A model generated the notes under the pieces. The model was not told where the DNA came from, ran no database searches, and saw only the letters and a program-made list of their open reading frames with translations. Of a stretch of 64,000 bases of DNA, positions 21,739 to 31,277 are shown one piece after another (the stretch's first letter is position 1; each line of letters begins with the position of its first letter). Origin of the DNA: Lachnospiraceae bacterium (lineage in GTDB: Bacteria > Bacillota > Clostridia > Lachnospirales > Lachnospiraceae); contig JAAUZI010000005.1 in NCBI GenBank assembly GCA_014804645.1, forward strand, positions 1 to 64,000, in the 5' to 3' direction. The position numbers and the translations under genes were made by a program.

Positions 21739-22275
21739 ATGACAGTGGGAAAAACTCTGAAAAAAACTACATACGATATTGCCACAACCGGCATGGCCAT
21801 CGCCCTTATCGAAGTGTGTAAGGTGGTCTTGATGGGACTTCCCAATATTGAGCTGACCAGTTTTTGGATCATTATGTTCACACTGTTTTTTGGCTGGAAA
21901 ATTCTCTTAGTCATACCAGCTTTTATTTTGATAGAAGGCTGTATGTTCGGTTTTGGCATCTGGTGGGTTATGTATCTGTATGCCTGGCCTCTGTTGGCGT
22001 TACTTACATGGTTATTCCGAAAGCAGAAACATATATGGTTCTGGGCTGTGCTATCGGGATTTTATGGATTATTTTTTGGCGCAATGTGTGCTATACCCTA
22101 TGTGGTAAACGGTGCCCTAAACGGCGGTATCCGATCCGGGCTTTATGCCGGATTTACCTGGTGGGTGGCGGGCATACCCTATGATTTAATGCACTGCGTA
22201 GGTAATTTTGTTCTGATGCTGGTATTATACAAGCCGGTGAAAGCTGCATTTTCTTATCTTAAAAAATGGCAGTAA
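21739..22275 (+). CDS. ECF transporter substrate-binding (S) component, probably for cobalamin or a precursor
   Basis: The 178-residue product has about six hydrophobic segments (GLPNIELTSFWIIMFTLFFGW, IPAFILIEGCMFGFG, VMYLYAWPLLALLTWL), the size and pattern of ECF S components that work with a shared EcfAAT module encoded elsewhere. The ATG at 21739 begins 1 bp after the DUF4430 stop. The riboswitch makes cobalamin, or a precursor such as dimethylbenzimidazole, the best substrate guess. Confidence 0.8.
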   Translation: MTVGKTLKKTTYDIATTGMAIALIEVCKVVLMGLPNIELTSFWIIMFTLFFGWKILLVIPAFILIEGCMFGFGIWWVMYLYAWPLLALLTWLFRKQKHIWFWAVLSGFYGLFFGAMCAIPYVVNGALNGGIRSGLYAGFTWWVAGIPYDLMHCVGNFVLMLVLYKPVKAAFSYLKKWQ

Positions 22276-22311
22276 AAATGACGGGGGAGACTTAGTCTTC
22301 CTCGTCATTTT
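22275..22311. terminator. Bidirectional terminator between convergent ECF and histidine kinase genes
   Basis: A perfect or G-U paired 17-bp stem has a 3-nt loop: arm 22275-22291 pairs with 22295-22311. It is flanked by A-rich sequence on the left and TTTT on the right, so it can end transcription from both sides. It covers the stop codon and last codons of the kinase. Confidence 0.85.
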
Positions 22312-23719
22312 CTTCTGACCGGGGCAGACTGAAAATAAATTCGCTGCCCTCCCCGGGAGTGCTTATGACATTGATATGCTCGTTGTGAGATTGAATGATC
22401 TCTTTGGTGATGGACAATCCCAGACCGGTGCCTTTTTTGTCCTTTCCCCGGGACAGATCCGATTTGTAGAAACGGTCCCAGATCAGTTTTAAATCCTCCT
22501 TGGGAATACCGATACCGGTATCCTTCACCGATATAAATATCTTGTTCTTTTTTTCCGTAGTTTCCACTTTGATGACGGAATTATGGTGGCTGAATTTGAT
22601 GGCATTGTCAATCAAATTGTACAGCACCTGTTGGATTTTGCTCATGTCCGCCGTGACATACATGACTTCATCGGTTAGGATCAACTCAATGGCAATACTC
22701 TTTTTCAGACAGGTGCCCTCAAAGGAGGCGGCCGTGGAGCGGATGACTTGGTTGATATCGAAGTCAGTAATATCCAGCAGCATTCCCTTGGTATTCAAGT
22801 TGTTCAAAGTGAGTAGACTGTTGGTGAGCTTGGTCAGCCGCTGTGTTTCGTTCAGCACGATATTCAGATATTTCTCATGCAGCTCCGGCGGTATGGTGCC
22901 GTCCAGCATGGCCTCCAGATATCCCTGGATGGAGGTGAGAGGAGAGCGAAAATCATGGGATACATTTGCCACGAATTTTTTTTGGTCGTCCTCCGAGCGG
23001 GCGATTTCACTGGCCATATAGGATAGGCAGGCCGCCAGGTACCCAATTTCATCCTCGCTGTCAATGGAAAATTCGTAGTGCATGTTACCCGTCGCATACT
23101 GCTCCGTGGCATAAGTAATCTTCCGCAGAGGCAGGTATACAATCTCGGTGAAAAAAATCAAAATAATCAGTGACAGCAGGAAGAGAATAATCAATGTGAT
23201 ATAGGAGATATTTAACAGGCTGTTGCAGGACTGATCTATGGAGGTCATGTCCGTGTGAATCACCACATATCCCTTGACCATATAATTGGTGGTAATGGGA
23301 GCTATCACCGACAGCACATCCTGAGGATAGACGTCAAAGAAGTTATCTATCACATAATAGGAGCTGCCGGTGACAGCGGAGTCGAAGGATTCTATAATCA
23401 CTTCATTTTCCACATCAATAGGCATATCCGTGTCCAGAATCAGACGTCCAGAGGGGTTGATGATCTGCACATTGGAATCCAAGTACACGGCCAGAGCGTC
23501 CAGCTGATCCTTTACCGCTTCCAGAGAAATTTCACTGTTGTACAGATTTCTGGCGTATGTGTTGGCGATCAGAGTGGCCTCGGAATATAAGGAATTGGCT
23601 TTTTCCCGTATCAAATGCTCCCTGGTCATACTGGGGACAAAGGTGGCCAGTATCACCAAGCCAAAAATACCGAAGATCCCGTATGCCAACAGAAATTTTA
23701 GGTAGAGGGTTTTTTTCAT
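22292..23719 (-). CDS. Membrane sensor histidine kinase, PhoR/ResE type
   Basis: The 475-residue product has an N-terminal membrane helix, an extracellular sensor region (about 30-165), a second helix (SYITLIILFLLSLIILIFF), HAMP (residues about 190-245), a HisKA domain with FVANVSHDFRSPLTSIQGYLEA, and a GHKL ATPase with NLIDNAIKFS, DTGIGIP and GTGLGLSI. It pairs with the PhoB-type regulator starting 15 bp upstream in the same operon. The signal is unknown. The last codons lie inside a bidirectional terminator. Confidence 0.95.
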   Translation of the reverse strand: MKKTLYLKFLLAYGIFGIFGLVILATFVPSMTREHLIREKANSLYSEATLIANTYARNLYNSEISLEAVKDQLDALAVYLDSNVQIINPSGRLILDTDMPIDVENEVIIESFDSAVTGSSYYVIDNFFDVYPQDVLSVIAPITTNYMVKGYVVIHTDMTSIDQSCNSLLNISYITLIILFLLSLIILIFFTEIVYLPLRKITYATEQYATGNMHYEFSIDSEDEIGYLAACLSYMASEIARSEDDQKKFVANVSHDFRSPLTSIQGYLEAMLDGTIPPELHEKYLNIVLNETQRLTKLTNSLLTLNNLNTKGMLLDITDFDINQVIRSTAASFEGTCLKKSIAIELILTDEVMYVTADMSKIQQVLYNLIDNAIKFSHHNSVIKVETTEKKNKIFISVKDTGIGIPKEDLKLIWDRFYKSDLSRGKDKKGTGLGLSITKEIIQSHNEHINVISTPGEGSEFIFSLPRSEENDEED

Positions 23720-23733
23720 CAGGGATCACATCC

Positions 23734-24435
23734 TTATTTTTTTACTTCAAATTTGTAACCGATACCCCAGATCGTACTGATCTTCCAGTATTCATGATCC
23801 TTGATTTTCTCTCTGAGGCGTTTGATATGCACATCCACCGTGCGGGTATCTCCCATGTATTCGTAGCCCCATATCTGATCTAACAGCTGTTCTCTTGTAT
23901 AGACATGATTTGGAGAGGAGGCCAGAAAATACAAAAGCTCCAGCTCCTTAGGGGGCATATCCACATTTCTGCCCATGTAGGTCACAGCGTAGTTGGTGCG
24001 ATTGATCGTCAGGTCAGGATATTCCACAGATTCATCGCTAGACTGAGGTTTCGGCTCAGAGGCAGGCTTATATCGTCGCAGCACTGCCTTGACCCTTGCC
24101 ACCAGTTCTTTGGTGTCGAAGGGTTTTTCCATATAGTCATCGGCTCCCAGTTCCAGTCCCAGAACCTTGTCAAATACCTCTCCCTTGGCGGAGAGCATGA
24201 TAATGGGCATAGCGTATCTGGCTCTGACCTCCCGGCAGACCTGATAGCCGTCTATGCCGGGCAGCATCAAATCCAGTAGAATCAGGTTGGGGTCAAAAGA
24301 GGCGATAGCGCCCATAACGGATTCCCCGTCGTAAACAATCATTGTCTCAAAACACTCCTTGGTCAGATACAAAGAAATCAGTTCCGCAATGTTGTTGTCA
24401 TCGTCCACGATCAGGACTTTTTGCTTATTTACCAT
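23734..24435 (-). CDS. Response regulator, OmpR/PhoB family
   Basis: The 233-residue product has a receiver domain (LIVDDDNNI, phospho-acceptor in LLDLMLPGIDG, KPFDTKELVARV) and a C-terminal winged helix (ELELLYFLASSPNHVYTREQLL, GDTRTVDVHIKRLREKI). The ATG has AGGAGAA upstream. It lies 42 bp downstream of mutS2 and 15 bp upstream of its kinase, so the three genes may be co-transcribed. Confidence 0.97.
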   Translation of the reverse strand: MVNKQKVLIVDDDNNIAELISLYLTKECFETMIVYDGESVMGAIASFDPNLILLDLMLPGIDGYQVCREVRARYAMPIIMLSAKGEVFDKVLGLELGADDYMEKPFDTKELVARVKAVLRRYKPASEPKPQSSDESVEYPDLTINRTNYAVTYMGRNVDMPPKELELLYFLASSPNHVYTREQLLDQIWGYEYMGDTRTVDVHIKRLREKIKDHEYWKISTIWGIGYKFEVKK

Positions 24436-24477
24436 AAATATTTCTCCTATTTAAAGTTCCATAAGTGCTCTCATAGT

Positions 24478-26856
24478 CTATTTAAAAGTTACAATGGTTA
24501 CGCCTGCGTCTCCCTCGCCGTACTCGCCCAGGCGGAATTCCTTTACATACTTCAAGCGTTTTAAATGTCTGTGGACGGCGCTGCGCAGAGCGCCGGTGCC
24601 CTTGCCGTGTACTACTCGGACCGAGGAAAGGTGGGCGATATAGGCGTCGTCCAGGTATTTGTCCAGAACGGCTATAGCTTCGTCAACTGTCTTTCCCAGA
24701 AGATTGATCTCCGTGGATACGGAAAGAGATTTACTCATCTTGATCTTTCCTGCGCCGGTGCGCTGCAGGGGAGCAGCCGCAGGAGCGGTCTCCTCCGACA
24801 AAACCAGATCCCGCACATTCACCTGAGTGCGCATAATGCCACACTGGACAAACAGATTGCCCTTGCTGTCCGGCAGGGTGCTGACTGTGCCGGTAAGTCC
24901 CATGGACAGTACCTTTACACCGTCCCCCTTCTTTAGTTTTGCGGGGTCCAGAATCTTCTTTTTCTCTGATTTGGGATCGGATTTTAGGGCCAGCTTTTCA
25001 TTTTTCTCACTGATCCTGTCTCTCACCTTCTGCCGCTTTTTTTCCAGCTCCTTAATGTCTGCGCCAGGTCCCAGATTGTTGAAATCCCGGATGGTCTCAT
25101 CCGCCACATCCTTTGCCTCCTGCAGGATTTCCCGGGCCTTTTCGTGCGCCTCCTTGAGAATTTTGTCTTTCGCACTGTCCAGCTTTTCGTTCTTGGCCTG
25201 CAGCTGATCCTGCAGGGTTTTGATCCGGGCCTTGTAGGAGGCGATCTCCTGGCGCTCCTTCTCAATGGTAATCCGGCTCTTTTCCAGATCGGATATCACG
25301 TCCTCAAAGCTTTCATCCTCTTTGCTGATCTGTTCTCTGGCGGCGGCAATAATATCGTCCGGCAGGCCCAGCTTGGAAGAGATGGCAAAGGCATTACTCT
25401 TGCCGGGGATACCGATGAGCAGCCGGTAGGTGGGCCGCAGCGTCTCCACGTTGAATTCGCAGCAGGCATTTTCCACAAAATCTGTGGAGAGCGCGTAGAT
25501 TTTCAGCTCGCTGTAGTGGGTGGTGGCCATGGTGCGGATTCCCCTGTCGTGGAGATAATTTAAAATAGCGATAGCCAGAGCGGCGCCCTCTGTGGGGTCC
25601 GTCCCCGCTCCCAGCTCGTCGAACAGACACAGGGAATTCTCGTCGGCATGTTTCAGAATCCGCACAATGCTGGTCATATGAGAAGAAAAGGTACTCAAGC
25701 TCTGTTCAATGCTCTGCTCATCTCCAATGTCCGCATACACCTTGGTAAAGACTGACAGCTCGGAACGGTCCAGGGCCGGAATGTGCAGACCCGCCTGGCC
25801 CATCAGTGTAAATAATCCCACTGTCTTGAGGGAAACCGTCTTTCCGCCGGTGTTGGGTCCTGTGACGATCAGAAGGTCAAAATCCTGGCCCAAATGGATA
25901 TCAATGGGCACTACCTTATCCTTGGGCAGCAGGGGATGACGGCCCTTGCGCAGGTTGATATAATGCTCTGTGTTAAAGACCGGCCGGGTGGCATTCTGAT
26001 CCAGGGCCAGCTTGGCCTTGGCAAACACAAAATCCAGATGGGTCATCAGTTTCTGGTTGTCAGCCAGTTCTTCCACATGCTCCGCCGCCTGGGCGCTCAA
26101 CTCCGCCAAAACCTTCTCTATCTCTACTTTTTCCTGTATTTCCAGTTCCCGCAGCTGGTTGTTCAACTCTACCACGGCAGCAGGCTCGATAAAAAATGTG
26201 GAGCCGGTGGAAGACTGGTCGTGAACCATACCATGCACCTGTCCTTTGTACTCTGATTTTACGGGGATACAGTATCGGTTGTCCCGCATGGTGATCACGG
26301 CGTCCTGTAAATAAGTGCGATAGGAGCCGGTTATCATGGAATTCAACTGGTTATGCACTTTTTCATTGGTCAACAGCATGGACCGGCGCACATGTTTCAG
26401 TCCCGGGCTGGCGTCGTCCGCCATCTCCTCCTCGGACAGGATACAGCGGCTGATTTCTCCGGAGAGCTGCGTCAGAGGAGTCAGCCGTTCAAAATAGGGG
26501 TCCAGACTGTCCTCGGGAGTGTCCTCTCTGTCCTTGCGCCCGTAGGTCTTGATTCGGTTCACATTGTCAAGGAGACGAGCAATTTTGAGCAGTTCCGGCA
26601 TGGACAGAGTACTGCCGATTTCCAGAGATTTCAGGGCAAAGCCAATCTCCTGATTGCTGCCGAAGGACGTGCTGCCCAGCTTGAAAATCCGGGAAAGGGC
26701 ATCCTCCGTCTCTGTCTGAGCGGTGTTGATTTCCTCTAAATCTGTCATGGGCTGCAGCTCCTGGCAGCATTTCTTCCCCGGCGCAGAGTCCGCTTTTTCT
26801 GACAACATCTGAATTATTTTGTCGTATTCTAATATTTTAAGTCCCTTTTCATTCAT
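24478..26856 (-). CDS. mutS2: MutS2 family protein (RqcU), with C-terminal Smr nuclease domain
   Basis: MutS2 is a MutS-like ATPase without mismatch-recognition domains; in Firmicutes it acts on collided ribosomes and influences recombination. The 792-residue product has the clamp/lever region, Walker A GPNTGGKT (about 330), the FDELGAGTDP motif, a long coiled coil (about 515-620), a KOW-like region, and a C-terminal Smr domain with VVHGKGTGALR. The frame is open to 26931, but the ATG at 26856 (MNEKGLKILEYDKI) gives the normal family start. Confidence 0.97.
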   Translation of the reverse strand: MNEKGLKILEYDKIIQMLSEKADSAPGKKCCQELQPMTDLEEINTAQTETEDALSRIFKLGSTSFGSNQEIGFALKSLEIGSTLSMPELLKIARLLDNVNRIKTYGRKDREDTPEDSLDPYFERLTPLTQLSGEISRCILSEEEMADDASPGLKHVRRSMLLTNEKVHNQLNSMITGSYRTYLQDAVITMRDNRYCIPVKSEYKGQVHGMVHDQSSTGSTFFIEPAAVVELNNQLRELEIQEKVEIEKVLAELSAQAAEHVEELADNQKLMTHLDFVFAKAKLALDQNATRPVFNTEHYINLRKGRHPLLPKDKVVPIDIHLGQDFDLLIVTGPNTGGKTVSLKTVGLFTLMGQAGLHIPALDRSELSVFTKVYADIGDEQSIEQSLSTFSSHMTSIVRILKHADENSLCLFDELGAGTDPTEGAALAIAILNYLHDRGIRTMATTHYSELKIYALSTDFVENACCEFNVETLRPTYRLLIGIPGKSNAFAISSKLGLPDDIIAAAREQISKEDESFEDVISDLEKSRITIEKERQEIASYKARIKTLQDQLQAKNEKLDSAKDKILKEAHEKAREILQEAKDVADETIRDFNNLGPGADIKELEKKRQKVRDRISEKNEKLALKSDPKSEKKKILDPAKLKKGDGVKVLSMGLTGTVSTLPDSKGNLFVQCGIMRTQVNVRDLVLSEETAPAAAPLQRTGAGKIKMSKSLSVSTEINLLGKTVDEAIAVLDKYLDDAYIAHLSSVRVVHGKGTGALRSAVHRHLKRLKYVKEFRLGEYGEGDAGVTIVTFK

Positions 26857-26974
26857 AACTTTATTCCCTATGATCTCCTTTTGTCTCATGCGACGGCAGA
26901 TAAAATAATGTATAACAGGTTTACTACCCACAAGTATAGCACAATTCCAATGGATAGGATACCCCCGGTTTTAC

Positions 26975-27003
26975 TTTACAATTAAAAAAGGATATTATAT
27001 ACT
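26975..27003 (+). promoter_or_regulatory. Promoter of the HtrA-like/yhaM/rlmD operon
   Basis: TTTACA at 26975-26980, a 17-bp spacer and TATACT at 26998-27003 form a good vegetative promoter 57 bp upstream of the first start codon. On the opposite strand, TGCTATACT (complement near 26935) is a candidate extended -10 for mutS2. Confidence 0.75.
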
Positions 27004-27060
27004 GTGTGGGAAGAGTGTATATTCAGTTGTCCCATTGAAATGGGCAGATAGGGGTTTGAA

Positions 27061-28413
27061 ATGCCGGATCGCCAGGAGTCAAATCACGATAATTTCATGA
27101 TAGAGAAGATCAAGCAGAGGCCAATCAACAAGCGCAGACTGATTCGCCGGACTGTGATTACGGCGTCCATGGCAGTGATTTTCGGCCTGATTGCCTGTTT
27201 TACTTTTTTGGTCTTGGAGCCTGTGATAAGTAACTGGCTGTATCCGGAGGAGGAACCGGAGGCCATTATTTTTCCTGAGGAGCCGGAAGAGATGCTGCCG
27301 GAGGAGATGCTGGAGGAATATCTGCAGCCCAGCCCCAGCCCCTCTCCCAGCCCCGGACCGGAGGAACAGGAGGAGCCTGAGAGAGTAGAGCTGGATGAAC
27401 AGCAGATACAGGAGATCTTGGATAAGGTCGTGCTGGACATGGGAGACTATCGGCAGCTCTACAGCGTTCTCTCGGATTATGTGAAACAGGTAAGTCAGTA
27501 CATGGTGGTGGTGACAGGGACAAAGTCTGACACGGACTGGTTTGCCAACGTGTATGAGAGTAAAAATGAGACTTCCGGCGTTGTCATCGGCAACAACGGA
27601 AAGGAATTGTTGATCCTGACGGATTATAACTCCGTGAAACGGGCTGATCACCTGACTGTAACTTTTTCCAACGGAGTGCAGGCGGATGCCCTGATGATGC
27701 AGTGCTATCAGGACGGCAATCTGGTGGTGTTGTGCGTCAGCCTGAATGTACTGAGCCAGGAGATGCAGGCGGAGGATATGCATATTGCGCCTCTGGGATC
27801 CTCCCTTCAGAGAAATCTGGTGGGAAGTCCCGTGATCGCCGTGGGAAATCCCATGGGTACCAGCGGCTCCGTAGGTTACGGAGTCATAACCGCTGCGGGC
27901 AGTCAGGTGACGCTGGCGGATATGAATTTCCAGCTGTTGACCACGGATATTTACGGCAGCCAGTCGGCGGGCGGAGTGCTGTTCAATACCAGCGGCCAGG
28001 TGGTGGGTTTCATCATTACAGGAAAAACCGGGAGCGACATGCGCAATATAATCAGTGCCTACGGCATCAGCGATTTAAAGCAGATGATTAGCAGACTGAC
28101 CAAAGGAGACAGGATTCCTTATCTGGGAATCATCGGGGCGGATGTGCCCAAGGAGGCCAACGAACAGTCTCAGGTACCCTTTGGAGCGTATGTGCGGGAA
28201 GTGGAAATGGATTCTCCGGCCATGTTGGCGGGTATTCAGAGCGGTGACGTCATCGTGGGAATCGATCAGCAGAGCGTGACGAAAATGAGCGATTACTCCA
28301 GCTATCTGTTGAAAATCAACCCGGAGGATGTGCTGACTGTGCGAGTTATGCGGCAGTCCCAGGGAGAATATAAGGAAATAGCTTTTGAGGTTACAGTGGG
28401 AGAGGCCGATTAA
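27061..28413 (+). CDS. Membrane-anchored HtrA/DegP-like protein with degenerate catalytic triad and PDZ domain
   Basis: The 450-residue product has a cytoplasmic basic N-terminus, one membrane helix (about 33-54), a Glu/Pro-rich stalk with a PSPSPSPSP repeat (90-100), a trypsin-like domain (about 135-345), and a C-terminal PDZ domain (SPAMLAGIQSGDVIVGI). Compared with HtrA, the catalytic His position is Asn190 (LTDYNSV), Asp is Asn220 (GNLVVL) and Ser is Ala303 (QSAGGVL). It is probably an inactive pseudoprotease used for peptide binding at the cell surface. It leads an operon with yhaM and rlmD. Confidence 0.85.
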   Translation: MPDRQESNHDNFMIEKIKQRPINKRRLIRRTVITASMAVIFGLIACFTFLVLEPVISNWLYPEEEPEAIIFPEEPEEMLPEEMLEEYLQPSPSPSPSPGPEEQEEPERVELDEQQIQEILDKVVLDMGDYRQLYSVLSDYVKQVSQYMVVVTGTKSDTDWFANVYESKNETSGVVIGNNGKELLILTDYNSVKRADHLTVTFSNGVQADALMMQCYQDGNLVVLCVSLNVLSQEMQAEDMHIAPLGSSLQRNLVGSPVIAVGNPMGTSGSVGYGVITAAGSQVTLADMNFQLLTTDIYGSQSAGGVLFNTSGQVVGFIITGKTGSDMRNIISAYGISDLKQMISRLTKGDRIPYLGIIGADVPKEANEQSQVPFGAYVREVEMDSPAMLAGIQSGDVIVGIDQQSVTKMSDYSSYLLKINPEDVLTVRVMRQSQGEYKEIAFEVTVGEAD

Positions 28414-28463
28414 AGCAGGCTGCGCGGGATTTTTGCGGTATATGCGAAAGGAGATAAGGAATA

Positions 28464-29411
28464 ATGAAATTTATCAAGGAATATAAGGACGGTGACAGAG
28501 TATTCGATATCTATCTGTGTAAGCGCAAGCAGTCCATGGTAACTAAGAACGGCAAGTCCTATGAGAGCGTGATATTACAGGATAAGACAGGTACGCTGGA
28601 CGCCAAGGTGTGGGAGCCTAACAATCCGGGAATCGGAGATTACGATTCGCTGGACTACATAGAGGTGTACGGGGAGATTACCAATTATCAAGGCTCGCTC
28701 CAGGTCAACGTCAAGCGAATTCGCAAATGTCAGGAGGGCGAATACCAGCCCGCAAACTATCTGCCCATGAGCAGCAAAAATATAGAGGAAATGTACCGGG
28801 AACTGACGGAGCTGATCGCCGGTATTCAGAATGTCTATCTAAAAAAACTGCTGGAAAGCTTTTTTACACAGGACGAGAGCTTTAAAAAGGCATTCTGCAA
28901 TTCCTCGGCCGCAAAGACCGTGCATCACGGCTTTGTGGGAGGACTGTTGGAGCATACGCTGAGCGTGACAAAGCTCTGTGACTACTACTGTAGCGCCTAT
29001 CCCATTTTGAAACGGGATCTGCTGCTGACGGCGGCCATGTGCCATGATATCGGCAAGACTCGGGAGATTTCTCCTTTTCCGGAGAATGACTACACCAACG
29101 ATGGACAGCTGCTGGGCCATATTGTCATGGGTTCACAGATGATAGGAGAGAGAGCGGCCGGGATTCCGGGCTTTCCCCATGAGCTTTTAGCCCAGGTGCA
29201 GCACTGCATTCTGGCTCACCATGGGAAATACGAATTTGGCTCCCCTAAGATCCCCGCAATTATCGAGGCTCTGGCGCTGAATTACGCGGATGATACGGAC
29301 GCCAAGCTGGAGACCTTTAAAGAGATTTTGGACAATTCCAGAGACACGGGCTGGATGGGCTATAATCGACTGTTTGAGTCCAATCTAAGAGCCAGCAAGA
29401 TAGATTTTTAA
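28464..29411 (+). CDS. yhaM: 3'-5' exoribonuclease YhaM family (OB fold plus HD domain)
   Basis: YhaM trims RNA 3' ends in Gram-positive bacteria. The 315-residue product has an N-terminal OB-fold nucleic-acid domain (residues about 10-95, VILQDKTGTLDAKVW) and a C-terminal HD phosphohydrolase-type domain, with VHHGFVGGLLEHTLSV, the metal-binding CHDIGKTRE, and HCILAHHG. The ATG has GAAAGGAGATAAGGA upstream. It starts 50 bp after the HtrA-like gene. Confidence 0.93.
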   Translation: MKFIKEYKDGDRVFDIYLCKRKQSMVTKNGKSYESVILQDKTGTLDAKVWEPNNPGIGDYDSLDYIEVYGEITNYQGSLQVNVKRIRKCQEGEYQPANYLPMSSKNIEEMYRELTELIAGIQNVYLKKLLESFFTQDESFKKAFCNSSAAKTVHHGFVGGLLEHTLSVTKLCDYYCSAYPILKRDLLLTAAMCHDIGKTREISPFPENDYTNDGQLLGHIVMGSQMIGERAAGIPGFPHELLAQVQHCILAHHGKYEFGSPKIPAIIEALALNYADDTDAKLETFKEILDNSRDTGWMGYNRLFESNLRASKIDF

Positions 29412-29433
29412 TATGCAGCAGGGGAAAGTGGAA

Positions 29434-30921
29434 ATGAATCAGACTTACCAAAAAAATGATCTGGTCATGGTGACCATAGAGGATATCGGAACCGATGGCG
29501 AGGGGATCGGCAAAGTGGAGGGATTTACTCTCTTTGTCAAGGACGCTGTGGTGGGAGACGTGGTGGAGGCCCGAATCACTAAGGCGAAAAAACAGTATGC
29601 CTATGCCCGTATGGAGAAACTGTTGACAGTTTCTCCTTTTCGTTCGGAGCCGAAATGTCCCTGGCACAGACAATGCGGCGGCTGTCAGATTCAGGCTCTG
29701 AACTATGCAAAGCAGTTGGAATACAAACAGAACAAGGTGAGAAATCATTTAATACGAATCGGAGGTTTTGAGGCAGAATTAATTGACAGGATTATAGAGC
29801 CGATCGTGGGAATGGAGGAGCCGTACCGGTATCGAAATAAGGCGCAGTATCCGGTGGGTACGGACCGGGACGGCCATGTGGTGACAGGTTTTTACGCAGG
29901 TCGTACCCATACCATTATACCCAGCACAGAATGCTATCTGGGGGCAGAGGAAAATAAGGAAATTCTGGAAATCCTGATCGCCCACATGGAAAAGTATCGG
30001 ATTCCCGCCTATGATGAGGAGACGGGAAAAGGGCAGGTGCGTCATGTTCTGATCCGCAAGGGATTTTCCACTGGGGAAATCATGGTGTGCGTGGTGATAA
30101 ACGGCAGATATGGGGAGAAGGAGTATATCTCCAACCAGGCAAAATTGCTGGAAAAATTGGCTATGATCAATGGTATGACATCTGTGTCAGTAAGTATAAA
30201 TACCGATAAAACCAATGTAATTATGGGCAAAGAGATTCACACTCTCTGGGGCAGCTCGGTAATTCACGACATGATTCATGTGCGGGATATGCGCCGGGAG
30301 GGGTATCCCTGCACAGGGCAGCAATTGACCTTTGCGCTTTCACCCCTGTCTTTTTACCAAGTGAATCCCATACAGACAGAGAAACTGTACAGTCTGGCGC
30401 TGGAGTATGCCGGCCTGACCGGGCGGGAGGTAGTATGGGACCTGTACTGCGGCATAGGCACGATCTCTCTGTTTTTGGCGTCCGGGGCAGGACAGGTCTG
30501 CGGCGTGGAGCTTATCCCCCAGGCCATAGAGGACGCCCGGGACAATGCCCGGAGCAACGGAATCAGCAATGCTCGGTTTTATGTGGGGAAGGCGGAGGAG
30601 GTGCTGCCCGCATTCTATGCGGGAAAACAGGACGAAATATCCGCTCCCGGCGCAGAGTTTCAGGGAGATCTGCGCCACCCGGATGTAATTGTGGTGGACC
30701 CGCCCCGGAAAGGCTGTGACAGCGCCTGCTTAAGCACTATGCTCCAAATGCGGCCGGAGCGCATTGTCTACGTCAGCTGTGACAGCGCCACCCTGGCCAG
30801 GGATTTGCGGATTCTCTGTGACGGGGGGTATGAGCTTAGGCGGGTGCGGGCGGTGGACCAGTTTGGGCATACGGTGCATGTGGAAACGGTGTGTTTGTTG
30901 TCCAAACGTCAAATTACGTAG
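29434..30921 (+). CDS. rlmD: 23S rRNA (uracil-C5)-methyltransferase, RlmD/RlmCD type (TrmA/RumA family)
   Basis: This SAM-dependent enzyme makes m5U in 23S rRNA. The 495-residue product has a TRAM domain (VMVTIEDIGTDGEGIG), an iron-sulphur cysteine cluster (CPWHRQCGGCQ), a SAM-binding region (DLYCGIGTISLF), and the catalytic blocks DPPRKGCD and YVSCDSATLARDL. An upstream ATG at 29413 has no ribosome site, whereas the ATG at 29434 follows AGGGGAAAG. Whether it modifies U747, U1939 or both cannot be told from sequence. Confidence 0.93.
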   Translation: MNQTYQKNDLVMVTIEDIGTDGEGIGKVEGFTLFVKDAVVGDVVEARITKAKKQYAYARMEKLLTVSPFRSEPKCPWHRQCGGCQIQALNYAKQLEYKQNKVRNHLIRIGGFEAELIDRIIEPIVGMEEPYRYRNKAQYPVGTDRDGHVVTGFYAGRTHTIIPSTECYLGAEENKEILEILIAHMEKYRIPAYDEETGKGQVRHVLIRKGFSTGEIMVCVVINGRYGEKEYISNQAKLLEKLAMINGMTSVSVSINTDKTNVIMGKEIHTLWGSSVIHDMIHVRDMRREGYPCTGQQLTFALSPLSFYQVNPIQTEKLYSLALEYAGLTGREVVWDLYCGIGTISLFLASGAGQVCGVELIPQAIEDARDNARSNGISNARFYVGKAEEVLPAFYAGKQDEISAPGAEFQGDLRHPDVIVVDPPRKGCDSACLSTMLQMRPERIVYVSCDSATLARDLRILCDGGYELRRVRAVDQFGHTVHVETVCLLSKRQIT

Positions 30922-31277
30922 AAATGTTAGTGTCTTCACTATTTCAAACTTTCAATTTATCCATGATATCTATAATTAATGTCTATACTGTGACCAATTT
31001 TGAAAAGCCTTGAACTGCAAAAGTCCGGTCAACAGATATGTTGACTGGAAGAGTGGTGGTGTCTAACTAAGGAGGGAAGTAGTTAGTTGCCATCTTTGTC
31101 CCTTGACGTATTTTCTATACAACTATAACATAATATACAAAATGACTAGAGATGTGAAATATTAATAATAGGCGAAACAACTAACAGAAGTTATTTCTCA
31201 TGTGTAATAGAACTCGTGAGAGTGAGATTATACGTTAAAGAGTAAATGCAGTTATGAAATAAAGGGGACGAATATTC
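30922..31277 (+). promoter_or_regulatory. Intergenic region with candidate promoter of the lipoprotein operon
   Basis: No gene is visible in this AT-rich gap. A candidate promoter is TTGACG near 31103, 17 bp before TAACAT. Upstream lies an imperfect hairpin (CTAACT...AGTTAG, about 31063-31086). If the promoter is used, the leader before the TTG start is about 140 nt. Confidence 0.45.

Noticed and set aside
27343..27360. PSPSPSPS-coding repeat as a CRISPR-like or microsatellite element
   Set aside because: It is a short in-frame proline-serine stalk of the HtrA-like membrane protein, common in surface proteins.
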